Made by a program: the position numbers and the translations under genes. Below the pieces are notes generated by a model that had not been told where the DNA came from, did not search any database, and saw nothing but the letters and a program-made list of their open reading frames with translations. DNA of 64,000 nt from Nostoc sp. UHCC 0702 (GTDB lineage: Bacteria > Cyanobacteriota > Cyanobacteriia > Cyanobacteriales > Nostocaceae): assembly GCA_017164015.1 (NCBI GenBank), contig CP071065.1, positions 7,283,501-7,347,500 of the forward strand, in the 5' to 3' direction. Shown one piece after another: positions 9,495 through 17,564 of the stretch (the first letter of the stretch is position 1; every line of letters begins with the position of its first letter).

Positions 9495-10334
9495 ATGACA
9501 CTCGCTCAAAAAAGACCAGCAAGCCCCAGATTGAATAACAGCTTCATATCTCGTTTGCAAAAGCAATTGCCTGATTTTATACCTCCATTTATTGCGATCG
9601 CTATCTTCCTTGTAGTATGGCAACTGTTCGCTTGGACTCCTGGTGCAACCCTACCAGGGCCAATCCAAGTTATTCAAGACACCTGGATATTAATTTTCTG
9701 GCCATTTTATGATAGAGGCGGCATAGATAAAGGTCTATTTTGGCAGATTTTAGCCAGTTTGCAGCGAGTCGCCATTAGTTACACCCTAGCAGCAATTGTT
9801 GGTATTGGCTTGGGCATCTTGATTGGTGTGAATAAAACCATGTCCAAAGCCTTAGATCCCATCTTTCAACTATTGCGGACTGTACCACCTTTAGCTTGGG
9901 TACCCATTTCCTTAGCAGCTTTGCGACAAAACGAACCCGCTGCATTATTCGTGATTTTCATCACCGCTATTTGGCCCATCTTAATTAACACCGCTGTGGG
10001 TGTAACTCAAATTCCCCAAGATTACAACAACGTTGCCAAAGTGCTGCAACTGAGTAAAAAAGAATATTTCACCAACATTTTGATTCCCGCAGCTTTACCT
10101 TACATTTTCACCGGATTGAGAATAGCCATCGGTTTGGCTTGGTTAGCAATTATCGCCGCCGAAATCGTGATGTCCGGTATTGTCGGTATTGGCTTCTTTA
10201 TCTGGGATGCCTATCAAAACAACAACGTCAGCGAAGTAATTTTAGCTCTAGTTTACATCGGTGTTGTTGGCTTGGTGCTAGATAAAGCAATGGGTTGGCT
10301 GCAAAACAAAATTTTACCAACAGAACAAAAATAG
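9495..10334 (+). CDS. cmpB: Bicarbonate ABC transporter permease CmpB
   Basis: The 279-residue inner-membrane permease of the nitrate/sulfonate/taurine/bicarbonate class has a first membrane segment near residues 32-50 and about five more. The cytoplasmic EAA-type loop that contacts the ATPase is visible as VAKVLQLSKKEYFTNILIP. ATG 9495 follows AAGGAT by about 10 bases. The gene is second in cmpABCD, separated from cmpA by 111 bp of repeat. It forms the channel, probably as a homodimer served by CmpC and CmpD. Confidence 0.9.
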   Translation: MTLAQKRPASPRLNNSFISRLQKQLPDFIPPFIAIAIFLVVWQLFAWTPGATLPGPIQVIQDTWILIFWPFYDRGGIDKGLFWQILASLQRVAISYTLAAIVGIGLGILIGVNKTMSKALDPIFQLLRTVPPLAWVPISLAALRQNEPAALFVIFITAIWPILINTAVGVTQIPQDYNNVAKVLQLSKKEYFTNILIPAALPYIFTGLRIAIGLAWLAIIAAEIVMSGIVGIGFFIWDAYQNNNVSEVILALVYIGVVGLVLDKAMGWLQNKILPTEQK

Positions 10335-10440
10335 TCAGTGATCAGTGGTCAGTGGTTAATAGAAAAATAACTAACAACTGACAACTGACAACTAACAACT
10401 AACAACTAACAATTAACAACTAACAACTGACAAAAAACAT
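10335..10440. repeat. Heptamer tandem repeat between cmpB and cmpC
   Basis: CAGTGATCAGTGGTCAGTGG is followed by about ten units of AACTAAC/AACTGAC. The whole intercistronic gap is repeat, and cmpC starts at its end without a clear Shine-Dalgarno. Confidence 0.85.
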
Positions 10441-12444
10441 ATGAGCGTATTTGTTGCTGTTGATCAAATTGAAAAAGTTTTTACATTAACTGGTGGTGGC
10501 AAATATATTGCCCTGAAAGGAATCGACCTCCAAATTAGAAAAGGAGAATTTGTTTCTTTGATTGGTCACTCCGGTTGCGGCAAATCCACACTATTAAATA
10601 TGATTGCCGGTTTGGATTTACCGACTGAAGGTCTTGTCACCTTGGAAGGACAAAGAATTACTAAACCAGGGCCAGACAGGATGGTAGTGTTTCAAAATTA
10701 TTCACTACTACCTTGGCGGACAGTTAGAGAAAACATTGCCTTGGCTGTAGATTCGGTGCTGAAAGGTTTACCTGCGGCTGAACGCAAAGCTGTTGTGGAA
10801 AAACATATTGATATGGTGGGGTTGCGTCCCCATGCTGATAAACAGCCCGGAATGTTATCAGGTGGACAAAAACAGCGAGTAGCGATCGCTCGCGCTTTAG
10901 CAATTCGTCCCAAGTTGCTACTATTAGATGAACCCTTCGGTGCTTTAGATGCACTCACACGCGGTAATTTGCAAGAACAATTGATGCAAATCTGCGAAGA
11001 AAATGAAGTCACAGCCGTGATGGTGACACATGACGTAGATGAAGCAGTGCTGTTATCTGACAGAATTGTCATGTTAACCAACGGCCCAGAATCTAAAATT
11101 GGCGACATTCTGGAAGTCGATATCCCCAGACCCCGCAAACGCATGGAAGTTGTAGAACATCCCAGTTACTACAGCTTGCGGAGTGAAATGATTTACTTCC
11201 TCAACCAGCAGAAACGCATTAAGAAAATTCGGGCGAGAAAAACATCCGCGATCGCTCGTCATGGTTTAGAAAAAGTTAACCTAGAAATTGGCTTCTTACC
11301 CCTGACTGCTTGCGCCCCCCTAGCCATTGCGAAAGAAAAAGGTTTCTTTGCCAAACATGGTTTAGATGAAGTCAACCTCGTGCGGGAAAGCAGTTGGCGT
11401 GGTATCGTCGATGGCATCACAGGCGGTTACTTAGATGCAGCCCAAATGCCATCAGGTATGCCCATGTGGCTGACTTTGGGAGGACATAACAACCAACCCC
11501 TACCCGTTGTCACCGCCTTGACCATGACCCGCAACGGTAACGCCATCACCTTAGCAAAACGCTTTTATGACCAAGGCGTACTAACCTTATCAGACTTCAA
11601 AAATTACCTACTCCGCACCCGCGACCAAAGACACACAATGGGCGTAGTGCATCCTGCATCCATGCACAACTTGCTGCTGCGTTACTGGCTAGCGGCTGGT
11701 GGTGTTGACCCCGACCTGGATGTGGACATGAAAACCATTCCCCCCGCCCAGATGGTAGCCGACTTAAAAGCCGCCAGCATCGATGGTTACTGCGTCGGTG
11801 AACCTTGGAACTACCGCGCCGCCGTCGAAAGCGTTGGTTTTACCATCGCCACCGACTTAGAAGTTTGGCTAGGACACCCAGGTAAAGTTCTCGGTGTGCG
11901 CGAAGATTGGGCAGAAACTTATCCCAATACCCACATTGCTTTGACCAAAGCTTTGCTAGAAGCCTGCGCCTACTGTGCCAATCCTGATCATGTCGAAGAA
12001 ATCAGACGAATTTTAGCAGGGCGAGATTACGTCAGCACCGATTTAGAATACATCCAACTCGAAGATCCCAACAGTAATGCTTGTGACTTAGACCATCCCC
12101 TGCGGCAGTATGCCCATCACCAATTTTATTCCGACTCTGCCATCAATCGTCCCAGCCGCACCGAACAAATTTGGATCATGAGTCAATTAGCCCGTTGGGG
12201 CGATACACCCTTCCCCCGAAATTGGGTAGAAGTCGTAGAAAGAGTATGCCAAGTCCGCGTTTTCAGCACCGCCGCCAGAGAATTAGGTTTGGATATCAGC
12301 TACACTCGCCAACCCATCCAACTGTTCGATGGTACCCCCTTTAACGCCGACGATCCAATCGCCTACCTCAACTCATTGCCAATTAAACGTGATTTCTCAA
12401 TTGCCGAAGTCATCCTAGACTACCCAACCAGAAGAGTTGCGTAA
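10441..12444 (+). CDS. cmpC: Bicarbonate ABC transporter ATPase with fused regulatory binding domain, CmpC
   Basis: The 667-residue protein is a two-part fusion. The N-terminal half is an ABC ATPase: Walker A GHSGCGKST, signature LSGGQKQRVAIARAL, Walker B LLLLDEPFGALD, H-loop VTHDVDEA. After about residue 280 comes a CmpA/NrtA-like domain (LEIGFLPLTACAPLAIAKEKG, LLLRYWLAAGGVDPDLDV). This architecture is characteristic of CmpC and NrtC, where the second domain is thought to give cytoplasmic substrate inhibition. Length agrees with the family (about 660). It pairs with CmpD. Confidence 0.92.
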   Translation: MSVFVAVDQIEKVFTLTGGGKYIALKGIDLQIRKGEFVSLIGHSGCGKSTLLNMIAGLDLPTEGLVTLEGQRITKPGPDRMVVFQNYSLLPWRTVRENIALAVDSVLKGLPAAERKAVVEKHIDMVGLRPHADKQPGMLSGGQKQRVAIARALAIRPKLLLLDEPFGALDALTRGNLQEQLMQICEENEVTAVMVTHDVDEAVLLSDRIVMLTNGPESKIGDILEVDIPRPRKRMEVVEHPSYYSLRSEMIYFLNQQKRIKKIRARKTSAIARHGLEKVNLEIGFLPLTACAPLAIAKEKGFFAKHGLDEVNLVRESSWRGIVDGITGGYLDAAQMPSGMPMWLTLGGHNNQPLPVVTALTMTRNGNAITLAKRFYDQGVLTLSDFKNYLLRTRDQRHTMGVVHPASMHNLLLRYWLAAGGVDPDLDVDMKTIPPAQMVADLKAASIDGYCVGEPWNYRAAVESVGFTIATDLEVWLGHPGKVLGVREDWAETYPNTHIALTKALLEACAYCANPDHVEEIRRILAGRDYVSTDLEYIQLEDPNSNACDLDHPLRQYAHHQFYSDSAINRPSRTEQIWIMSQLARWGDTPFPRNWVEVVERVCQVRVFSTAARELGLDISYTRQPIQLFDGTPFNADDPIAYLNSLPIKRDFSIAEVILDYPTRRVA

Positions 12445-12486
12445 GCGTTGACTGATAACTGATGACCGATGACAGTTATCAGTCTT

Positions 12487-12535
12487 TCAAAACTCTCTCT
12501 GCGCCTTTGCGCCTTTGCGTGAGGCAAAAATTATT
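12487..12535. repeat. GCGCCTTTGCG repeat relic between cmpC and cmpD
   Basis: CTCTGCGCCTTTGCGCCTTT followed by GCGTGAGGCAAAAAT matches the core of the MITE-like family at 19962-20051, 53798-53937 and 57474-57540. It contains a TTG (12515) that could falsely extend cmpD. Confidence 0.7.
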
Positions 12536-12562
12536 CCCCCTTCAACTTCTAACTCCACAACC

Positions 12563-13426
12563 ATGCAAAATCGCAGCTTAAGCTTCACCCAACTTGACAC
12601 AAACACCAACAGAAAACCATCAGCAACTACAACCAGCAGGTCATTTCTAGAAATTAGAGACGTTACCAAAGTCTATCCCACAAAGAAAGGCCCCTTCACC
12701 GTACTCGATGGCGTAAACCTCAACGTCGAACAAGGCGAATTTATTTGCGTCATCGGTCACTCTGGCTGTGGTAAATCAACCCTCCTGAACATGGTATCCG
12801 GTTTCAACTTCCCCACCAGCGGAGAAGTTTTGCTAGAAGGACAACCCATCACCAAACCCGGCCCCGACAGAATGGTTGTTTTCCAAAACTATGCCTTGCT
12901 ACCTTGGCGGACTGCTTTTGAAAATATTTACTTAGCTGTTAACGCCGTTTACCCCAAGAAGTTAGAAGCTGAGAAAAGGGCGATTGTCCGGGATCATCTA
13001 GCAATGGTGGGACTGGCTGATGCAATGGATAAAAAGCCAATGCAAATGTCTGGCGGTATGAGACAGCGGGTTTCCATCGCCCGTGCTTTGGCAATTCGTC
13101 CCAAAGTCTTAATTTTAGATGAACCTTTCGGGGCGTTGGATGCCATTACCAAAGAAGAATTACAGGAAGAACTGCTAAAAATTTGGGGCGATAACCGCTG
13201 TACAGTGCTAATGATTACCCATGATATTGATGAGGCGCTATTTTTAGCAGACAAATTGGTGATGATGACCAATGGCCCCCATGCAAAAATTGGTGAAGTC
13301 ATGGAAATTCCTTTTTCACGTCCACGCGATCGCGCCCGTATTATGGAAGATCCACAATATTACCAGCTGCGTAACTATGCCCTAGATTTTCTCTTTAACC
13401 GCTTTGCCCACGATGACGTTGGTTAA
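12563..13426 (+). CDS. cmpD: Bicarbonate ABC transporter ATPase CmpD
   Basis: The 287-residue ABC ATPase has Walker A GHSGCGKST, signature MSGGMRQRVSIARAL, Walker B VLILDEPFGALD and H-loop ITHDIDEA, and ends soon after the ATPase fold, as CmpD/NrtD do. An in-frame TTG at 12515 would add 16 residues encoded by a dispersed repeat, so ATG 12563 (MQNRSLSFTQ) is the better start, although no Shine-Dalgarno is obvious. It is the last gene of cmpABCD, followed by a terminator-like hairpin. Confidence 0.9.
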   Translation: MQNRSLSFTQLDTNTNRKPSATTTSRSFLEIRDVTKVYPTKKGPFTVLDGVNLNVEQGEFICVIGHSGCGKSTLLNMVSGFNFPTSGEVLLEGQPITKPGPDRMVVFQNYALLPWRTAFENIYLAVNAVYPKKLEAEKRAIVRDHLAMVGLADAMDKKPMQMSGGMRQRVSIARALAIRPKVLILDEPFGALDAITKEELQEELLKIWGDNRCTVLMITHDIDEALFLADKLVMMTNGPHAKIGEVMEIPFSRPRDRARIMEDPQYYQLRNYALDFLFNRFAHDDVG

Positions 13427-13458
13427 CAGTTTTGCCCTCAACGACACAGGTTAGTATC

Positions 13459-13520
13459 AAGGTAAAAGTTAAAAGGCAATAAAAAAATTTGCCTCTTATC
13501 TTTTACCTTTTTTCTTTTTT
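13459..13520 (+). terminator. Probable terminator of cmpABCD
   Basis: GGTAAAAG and AAGGCAA pair with TTTGCCT and CTTTTACC around an A-rich loop, followed by TTTTTTCTTTTTT. Confidence 0.7.
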
Positions 13521-13967
13521 AATCACGGTAGGGTGTCTTACGGCAACAGGTGATTCAAGATAGCCACAAGAAGTATTTGTGCTGTAATGCACCATTGTAT
13601 CTTAGACAATCTTAAATCTGACACATGAGTAGTTGACATCAAAATTGCTATCTTGCCAGCTTAAATTTAAATATTTGTAACTATTAGTACTATCTTTACA
13701 GATTTATTTTACAAATATATACGTACACAATTCAAAACTCAGCTTTTTGAATGGCATTATAATATTGGAATAAACCCCCCTGTTATTAATTCAAGCATAA
13801 CACTCAATTTTATAGGTATCAAAATACCTATAATTAGTCACGTGAAATTAGTTAAAACAAACCTGAAAAAGTAGTAATTAAACTCAAAATTCAAGTTGAT
13901 CAACGAAAATATTGGTAAATTTCAAACAGTTTCAACACTATTGGTTAGCCAAGTGTAAGCAGAATAT
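13521..13967. other. Intergenic region before the lipid kinase gene
   Basis: AT-rich DNA with no convincing ORF; it probably holds the promoter of the downstream gene. No RNA gene or strong repeat is seen. Confidence 0.5.
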
Positions 13968-14897
13968 ATGAACGCAGAAAATTGGACATATAGACTACAA
14001 AGGTCACTACCTGTAAGTTCCCGCGCACTGCTATTGGTAAATCGTCATGCCCGCCAAGGACAACAAAGTCTATTGGAAGCAATTGATTTTCTTAAGAAAC
14101 TCGGCTTTGATTTGATTGAAGAGTCAACAGAACACCCCAAACATCTTTCTGAAGTTATACTTCGCCATCAGCATGAAGTTGACTTGGTAATTATTGGCGG
14201 TGGAGATGGCACTCTGAATGCCGCAGTTGATGCTTTAGTAGAGACACAATTACCTTTGGGTATCTTACCTTTAGGAACAGCTAACGACTTGGCGAGAACT
14301 TTAAAAATTCCCAATTCTTTAAGCGAAGCTTGTAAAATAATTGCCTATGGAGATTTGCGACGCATTGACTTAGGCTTAGTGAACAACAAATACTTTTTTA
14401 ATGTTGCTAGTTTGGGATTAAGCGTGAAGATTACCCAGCAACTTACTAAAGAAGTTAAACGCCGCTGGGGAATATTTGCTTATGCTGCTGCTGCATTGCA
14501 AGTAATTTGGAAATCTCGCCCCTTTAGTGCAGAAATTCGGATTAATGGTAAATCTTTTCGTGGGAAAACTTTACAAATTGCTGTAGGTAATGGTCGCTAT
14601 TACGGTGGTGGTATGACGGTAGCTCCGGATGCGACAATTGATGATGAAAGGTTAGATCTCTATAGTTTAGAAATAGAACATTGGTGGCAAATTATACTTT
14701 TATTGCCTGCAATGCGAAAAGGGCAACACATTCATTGGCGGACTGTCCGTGCCTTGCAAGGACAGGAAATAGAGGTTTATACTCGTAAACCGCGTCCTAT
14801 TAATACTGATGGTGAAATCACAACTTACACCCCTGCTCATTTTCAGGTTGTACCTAAGGCTATAGCTGTTTTAGTGCCACCAATTGAAACATTTTAG
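13968..14897 (+). CDS. Diacylglycerol/lipid kinase family protein (YegS/DagK type)
   Basis: The 309-residue protein has the DAGK catalytic fold: LLLVNRHARQGQ near residue 20, the nucleotide-binding VIIGGGDGTLNAAVDAL near 75, and LPLGTANDLARTL. The C-terminal half is the usual beta-rich domain (INTDGE near the end). Such enzymes phosphorylate a lipid such as diacylglycerol, or sometimes phosphatidylglycerol or a sphingoid lipid, at the membrane surface. The actual lipid cannot be read from sequence. The gene appears to be single, with long gaps on both sides. Confidence 0.85.
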   Translation: MNAENWTYRLQRSLPVSSRALLLVNRHARQGQQSLLEAIDFLKKLGFDLIEESTEHPKHLSEVILRHQHEVDLVIIGGGDGTLNAAVDALVETQLPLGILPLGTANDLARTLKIPNSLSEACKIIAYGDLRRIDLGLVNNKYFFNVASLGLSVKITQQLTKEVKRRWGIFAYAAAALQVIWKSRPFSAEIRINGKSFRGKTLQIAVGNGRYYGGGMTVAPDATIDDERLDLYSLEIEHWWQIILLLPAMRKGQHIHWRTVRALQGQEIEVYTRKPRPINTDGEITTYTPAHFQVVPKAIAVLVPPIETF

Positions 14898-15489
14898 GAA
14901 ACTCCAAGAAATAAATTATCTGGGTTGAAGTTGCTGACTGATGACTGATGACTGATGACTGTGAACAGTGGGATATTTTTTAGAATGGAAGTTGTTTAAC
15001 CATTAAGTTGGGAATTTATCACTCACAAATTATACTAATTTTGGATTTGAGATTTGGGATTTGGGGTTAAATATCTTAATCTTAACCAAAAGTCTGTGAT
15101 CTGAATCTTAAACAATACAGCAGTTTGCAAGTAAATCAAGTACAGATCTTAAATATGATAAATCTTGTGGGGTGGGCAGGAAAGCCCGCCCTTTTGTACC
15201 TCACTCAGATGAAATCTGCTGTATTACTGTTATAGTTTTAAAAACAACTAAGTTAAAATCAAATTACTATAGTTCCTGTAGTATGTTTGAGGTGCATATT
15301 TTCGGTATTATTTGTCACGAAAAATATGATTAAAGCGCCTAACACATCATACTTAAGATTTCTCAAGATATATCTACGCTCAAAGAAAAATTAGCATTTG
15401 CTATGATCTGGAATAGTTGTGGATGCATTTGTATTCATATTTGTATTGCTATGTTTAACTAAACCTGGTACTGAGGCAACTCACGCCAA
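14898..15489. other. Intergenic region with two dispersed repeats
   Basis: At 14898-14993 lies a sequence with TGACTGATGACTGATGAC and GTGAACAGTGGGATATTTTT that is repeated at 19915-20097, where it is split by a MITE-like element. At 15116-15223 lies a separate MITE-like element. The remainder is AT-rich, and no gene was recognised. Confidence 0.6.
15116..15223. mobile_element. MITE-like element, TACAGCAG family, copy 1
   Basis: This 108-bp element has perfect 8-bp terminal inverted repeats TACAGCAG/CTGCTGTA. The left end reads on into TTTGCAAGTAAAT and the core is a GC-rich hairpin (GGGTGGGC/GCCCGCCC). A relative with similar ends and a different core lies at 50399-50517. Confidence 0.65.
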
Positions 15490-16095
15490 ATGCATCTAAG
15501 ATTTTCTCAAGAAATTAAGTCCTTGCTGCAACGCCTCGCTGAACAGCATTTAACTCTGGGTGATATTCTGGCAGAGACTTCCGAACGCGGTTTTAGCTTG
15601 GTAATTGCATTATTAGTTTTGCCGTTTTTGTTTCCCATGCCGCCGGGATTAGCTGGCCCTTTTGGTGCTGCTTGCTTGGTATTGTCTATACAGATGGTTT
15701 TGGGCAGGCGATCGCCTTGGCTACCCAAAAAAATTGCCCGCTATCAATTTCCTCGTCCTTTTGCCCAATTCCTTTTAAAAAATCTGCAACGTCTCACCAG
15801 GATATTAGAGAAAATCACGCGTCATCGGTTGGCGAAAATAGCTAATAACCCTTTGACTTGGCGCATCAATGGACTTTGTATATCTTGGTTGACAATATTG
15901 CTAATGTCACCAGTTCCCTTTACCAATCCCTTTCCAACTGTAGGAATTCTACTGTTAGCAGTTGCAACCATCGAAGCTGACGGTTTGCTAATTTGCATTG
16001 GCTATATTCTCACTGCCTTAATTACCGCATTGTTTGGATTTATTGGTTATGCCCTTTGGTTAGCCCCCAGTTTGTTGCCATCTATATTTAAATAG
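15490..16095 (+). CDS. ExoD-like integral membrane protein
   Basis: The 201-residue protein resembles the ExoD family linked to exopolysaccharide synthesis and alkali tolerance in rhizobia. The N-terminal signature TLGDILAETSERGFSLVIAL is followed by PFLFPMPPGLAGPFGA, VLGRRSPWLP and hydrophobic segments near residues 37-70, 128-160 and 163-195. The biochemical role of the family is unknown. ATG 15490 is the first codon of the conserved region. A terminator-like hairpin follows about 110 bp after the stop. Confidence 0.8.
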   Translation: MHLRFSQEIKSLLQRLAEQHLTLGDILAETSERGFSLVIALLVLPFLFPMPPGLAGPFGAACLVLSIQMVLGRRSPWLPKKIARYQFPRPFAQFLLKNLQRLTRILEKITRHRLAKIANNPLTWRINGLCISWLTILLMSPVPFTNPFPTVGILLLAVATIEADGLLICIGYILTALITALFGFIGYALWLAPSLLPSIFK

Positions 16096-16204
16096 GGAAT
16101 TGGGAATGGGGCATGGGGTATTCTGATTTATTCATTCTTGCCGTGCTTCCCCTGGCTGATATCAAATACTCTTAATGTATTGGACTCTATGTAGATAAAA
16201 TAAA

Positions 16205-16230
16205 AACCCCCAGCCAAAAAGCTGAGGGTT
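16205..16230 (+). terminator. Probable terminator after the exoD-like gene
   Basis: AACCCCCAGC pairs with GCTGAGGGTT (one mismatch) around a CAAAAA loop. The rest of 16096-16569 contains no recognisable gene; CAGTCATCTGTCATCTGTCA near 16390 is a short direct repeat. Confidence 0.6.
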
Positions 16231-16569
16231 GTAAAATAATTTAGGGTGCATCTACTATACACCTATGCACTATATTTAGGGCTGCATCCGGAAGAATTGA
16301 AAAAAAGTCAGCACTCAGACAGTTTAACTTCAATAATCATAAAGCTAAAGCAAGCTACGCATAGCGGCGACCACAGGAGAAGGTCTTTGACAGTCATCTG
16401 TCATCTGTCAACACAATATTTTTGATGTGAAGTTTTTCAGCTTTGATCCATAAAATACTTCAAATTTTGACACTCACTGGGCACTTAGACAAAGTGCAAT
16501 GCGTCACGATTAATCACCATGAATTATCACAAAACGATTAAAATGTGGCAGCTAATGTAGGAGAAAAGC

Positions 16570-16959
16570 GTGAAAAGACCGATTATTACCAAAATACTGA
16601 TCACATCATTAGGTTTGATAACATTATTTGCCCCAAACCAAGCTTTTGCCCAAATAATACCACAACCGTGGGTTTCAGTTGGTGGAAACGAGGGTGATAC
16701 AACCTATGCTGTAGGAGTGAGGGCTTTTAATTTGGGTGTTGAGGTGGGAAGTGGCCCTGATGGTGCTACTGGAGTAGATGTTCTGAAATTTGTGAGTTTA
16801 CCAGTGATTTCACCTTATGTCGGACTTGGATATTACTCAGAAGATAAAGGTGTAGCAGTTTCAGGTGGTGTTCAAGTCAGCGCTACAGATAATTTTTTCA
16901 TCGGTGCAGGTTACAATTCTGTTCGAGGATTTAACGGACAATTGGGAATAAAATTCTAA
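16570..16959 (+). CDS. Small secreted beta-rich protein of unknown function
   Basis: The 129-residue protein starts at GTG 16570, seven bases after GGAG. Residues 1-27 form a signal peptide ending ANQAFA or nearby (PNQAFAQ). The mature part is Gly-rich with alternating hydrophobic residues (VSVGGNEGDTTYAVGVRAFN, SPYVGLGYYSEDKGVAVSGG) and ends GQLGIKF, which suggests a small beta-barrel or beta-sandwich at the outer membrane. I do not recognise a family. It is followed by a clear terminator. Confidence 0.75.
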   Translation: MKRPIITKILITSLGLITLFAPNQAFAQIIPQPWVSVGGNEGDTTYAVGVRAFNLGVEVGSGPDGATGVDVLKFVSLPVISPYVGLGYYSEDKGVAVSGGVQVSATDNFFIGAGYNSVRGFNGQLGIKF

Positions 16960-17013
16960 TTTATTAGAGCGAGATACGGTTAATTGGATTTTTGAGTTAA
17001 TATTTAATCAATT

Positions 17014-17049
17014 CCTCAGTTGATGCTTTTAGGCTATCTGAGGTTTTTT
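17014..17049 (+). terminator. Rho-independent terminator
   Basis: CCTCAG pairs with CTGAGG across an 18-base loop and is followed by TTTTTT, about 55 bases after the stop of the secreted protein gene. Confidence 0.8.
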
Positions 17050-17148
17050 GCTTTTTAACATCTTGCTGCGATTTTATTACAGAGACACAAATTACCCTAG
17101 AATCCCTCTGATAGCATTTCACTAAAACCCTAATACATATAGATTTCC

Positions 17149-17178
17149 GGTAGGGTAGCACAGCTGTGCTACCCTACC
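17149..17178. repeat. 30-bp perfect palindrome
   Basis: GGTAGGGTAGCACAG is followed directly by its exact reverse complement CTGTGCTACCCTACC with no loop. It sits mid-gap between the terminator at 17049 and the WD40 gene. The rest of 17050-17564 is AT-rich without a gene. Confidence 0.85.
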
Positions 17179-17564
17179 ACGGTCTTTGTATTACTCTGAA
17201 AATCCAACGTTATTAAGTCTATTTTGTCGCATCGCAGCAAATCATTTCAGAAAACTTCATGGCAATTAGCTTTAACAAGAATTTTAGCATATTTAGATGA
17301 AATCAGGCTGTAATTGTCTGTTATTAAGGTTTACTTAGTCCCCTTGAAGCCAGATATATTAATACTCTATTTAGTTATAAATTTAGGGCTAGTATTTATT
17401 GCATTGACACAAATGATCCCTTAAAGTATTAATATGAGCAAGGTCTAGTAATTTGATTTTTGAACGACAAGAGGGGGCAAAGTAGAAAGTAATTGTCTAT
17501 TGACAAGCTACTTACCATCTTGCCAACACAATATTGATGTTATTTATTGAACAGGTATCTCCTT

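Noticed and set aside
12515..12562. Upstream TTG start of cmpD
   Set aside because: The extension is encoded by a GCGCCTTTGCG repeat; ATG 12563 fits better.
8007..13426. Nitrate transporter nrtABCD as alternative identity
   Set aside because: CmpA-like residues (GYIPIVEAAPL, GGQWQMPMPHL) and lack of nirA/narB neighbours favour bicarbonate.
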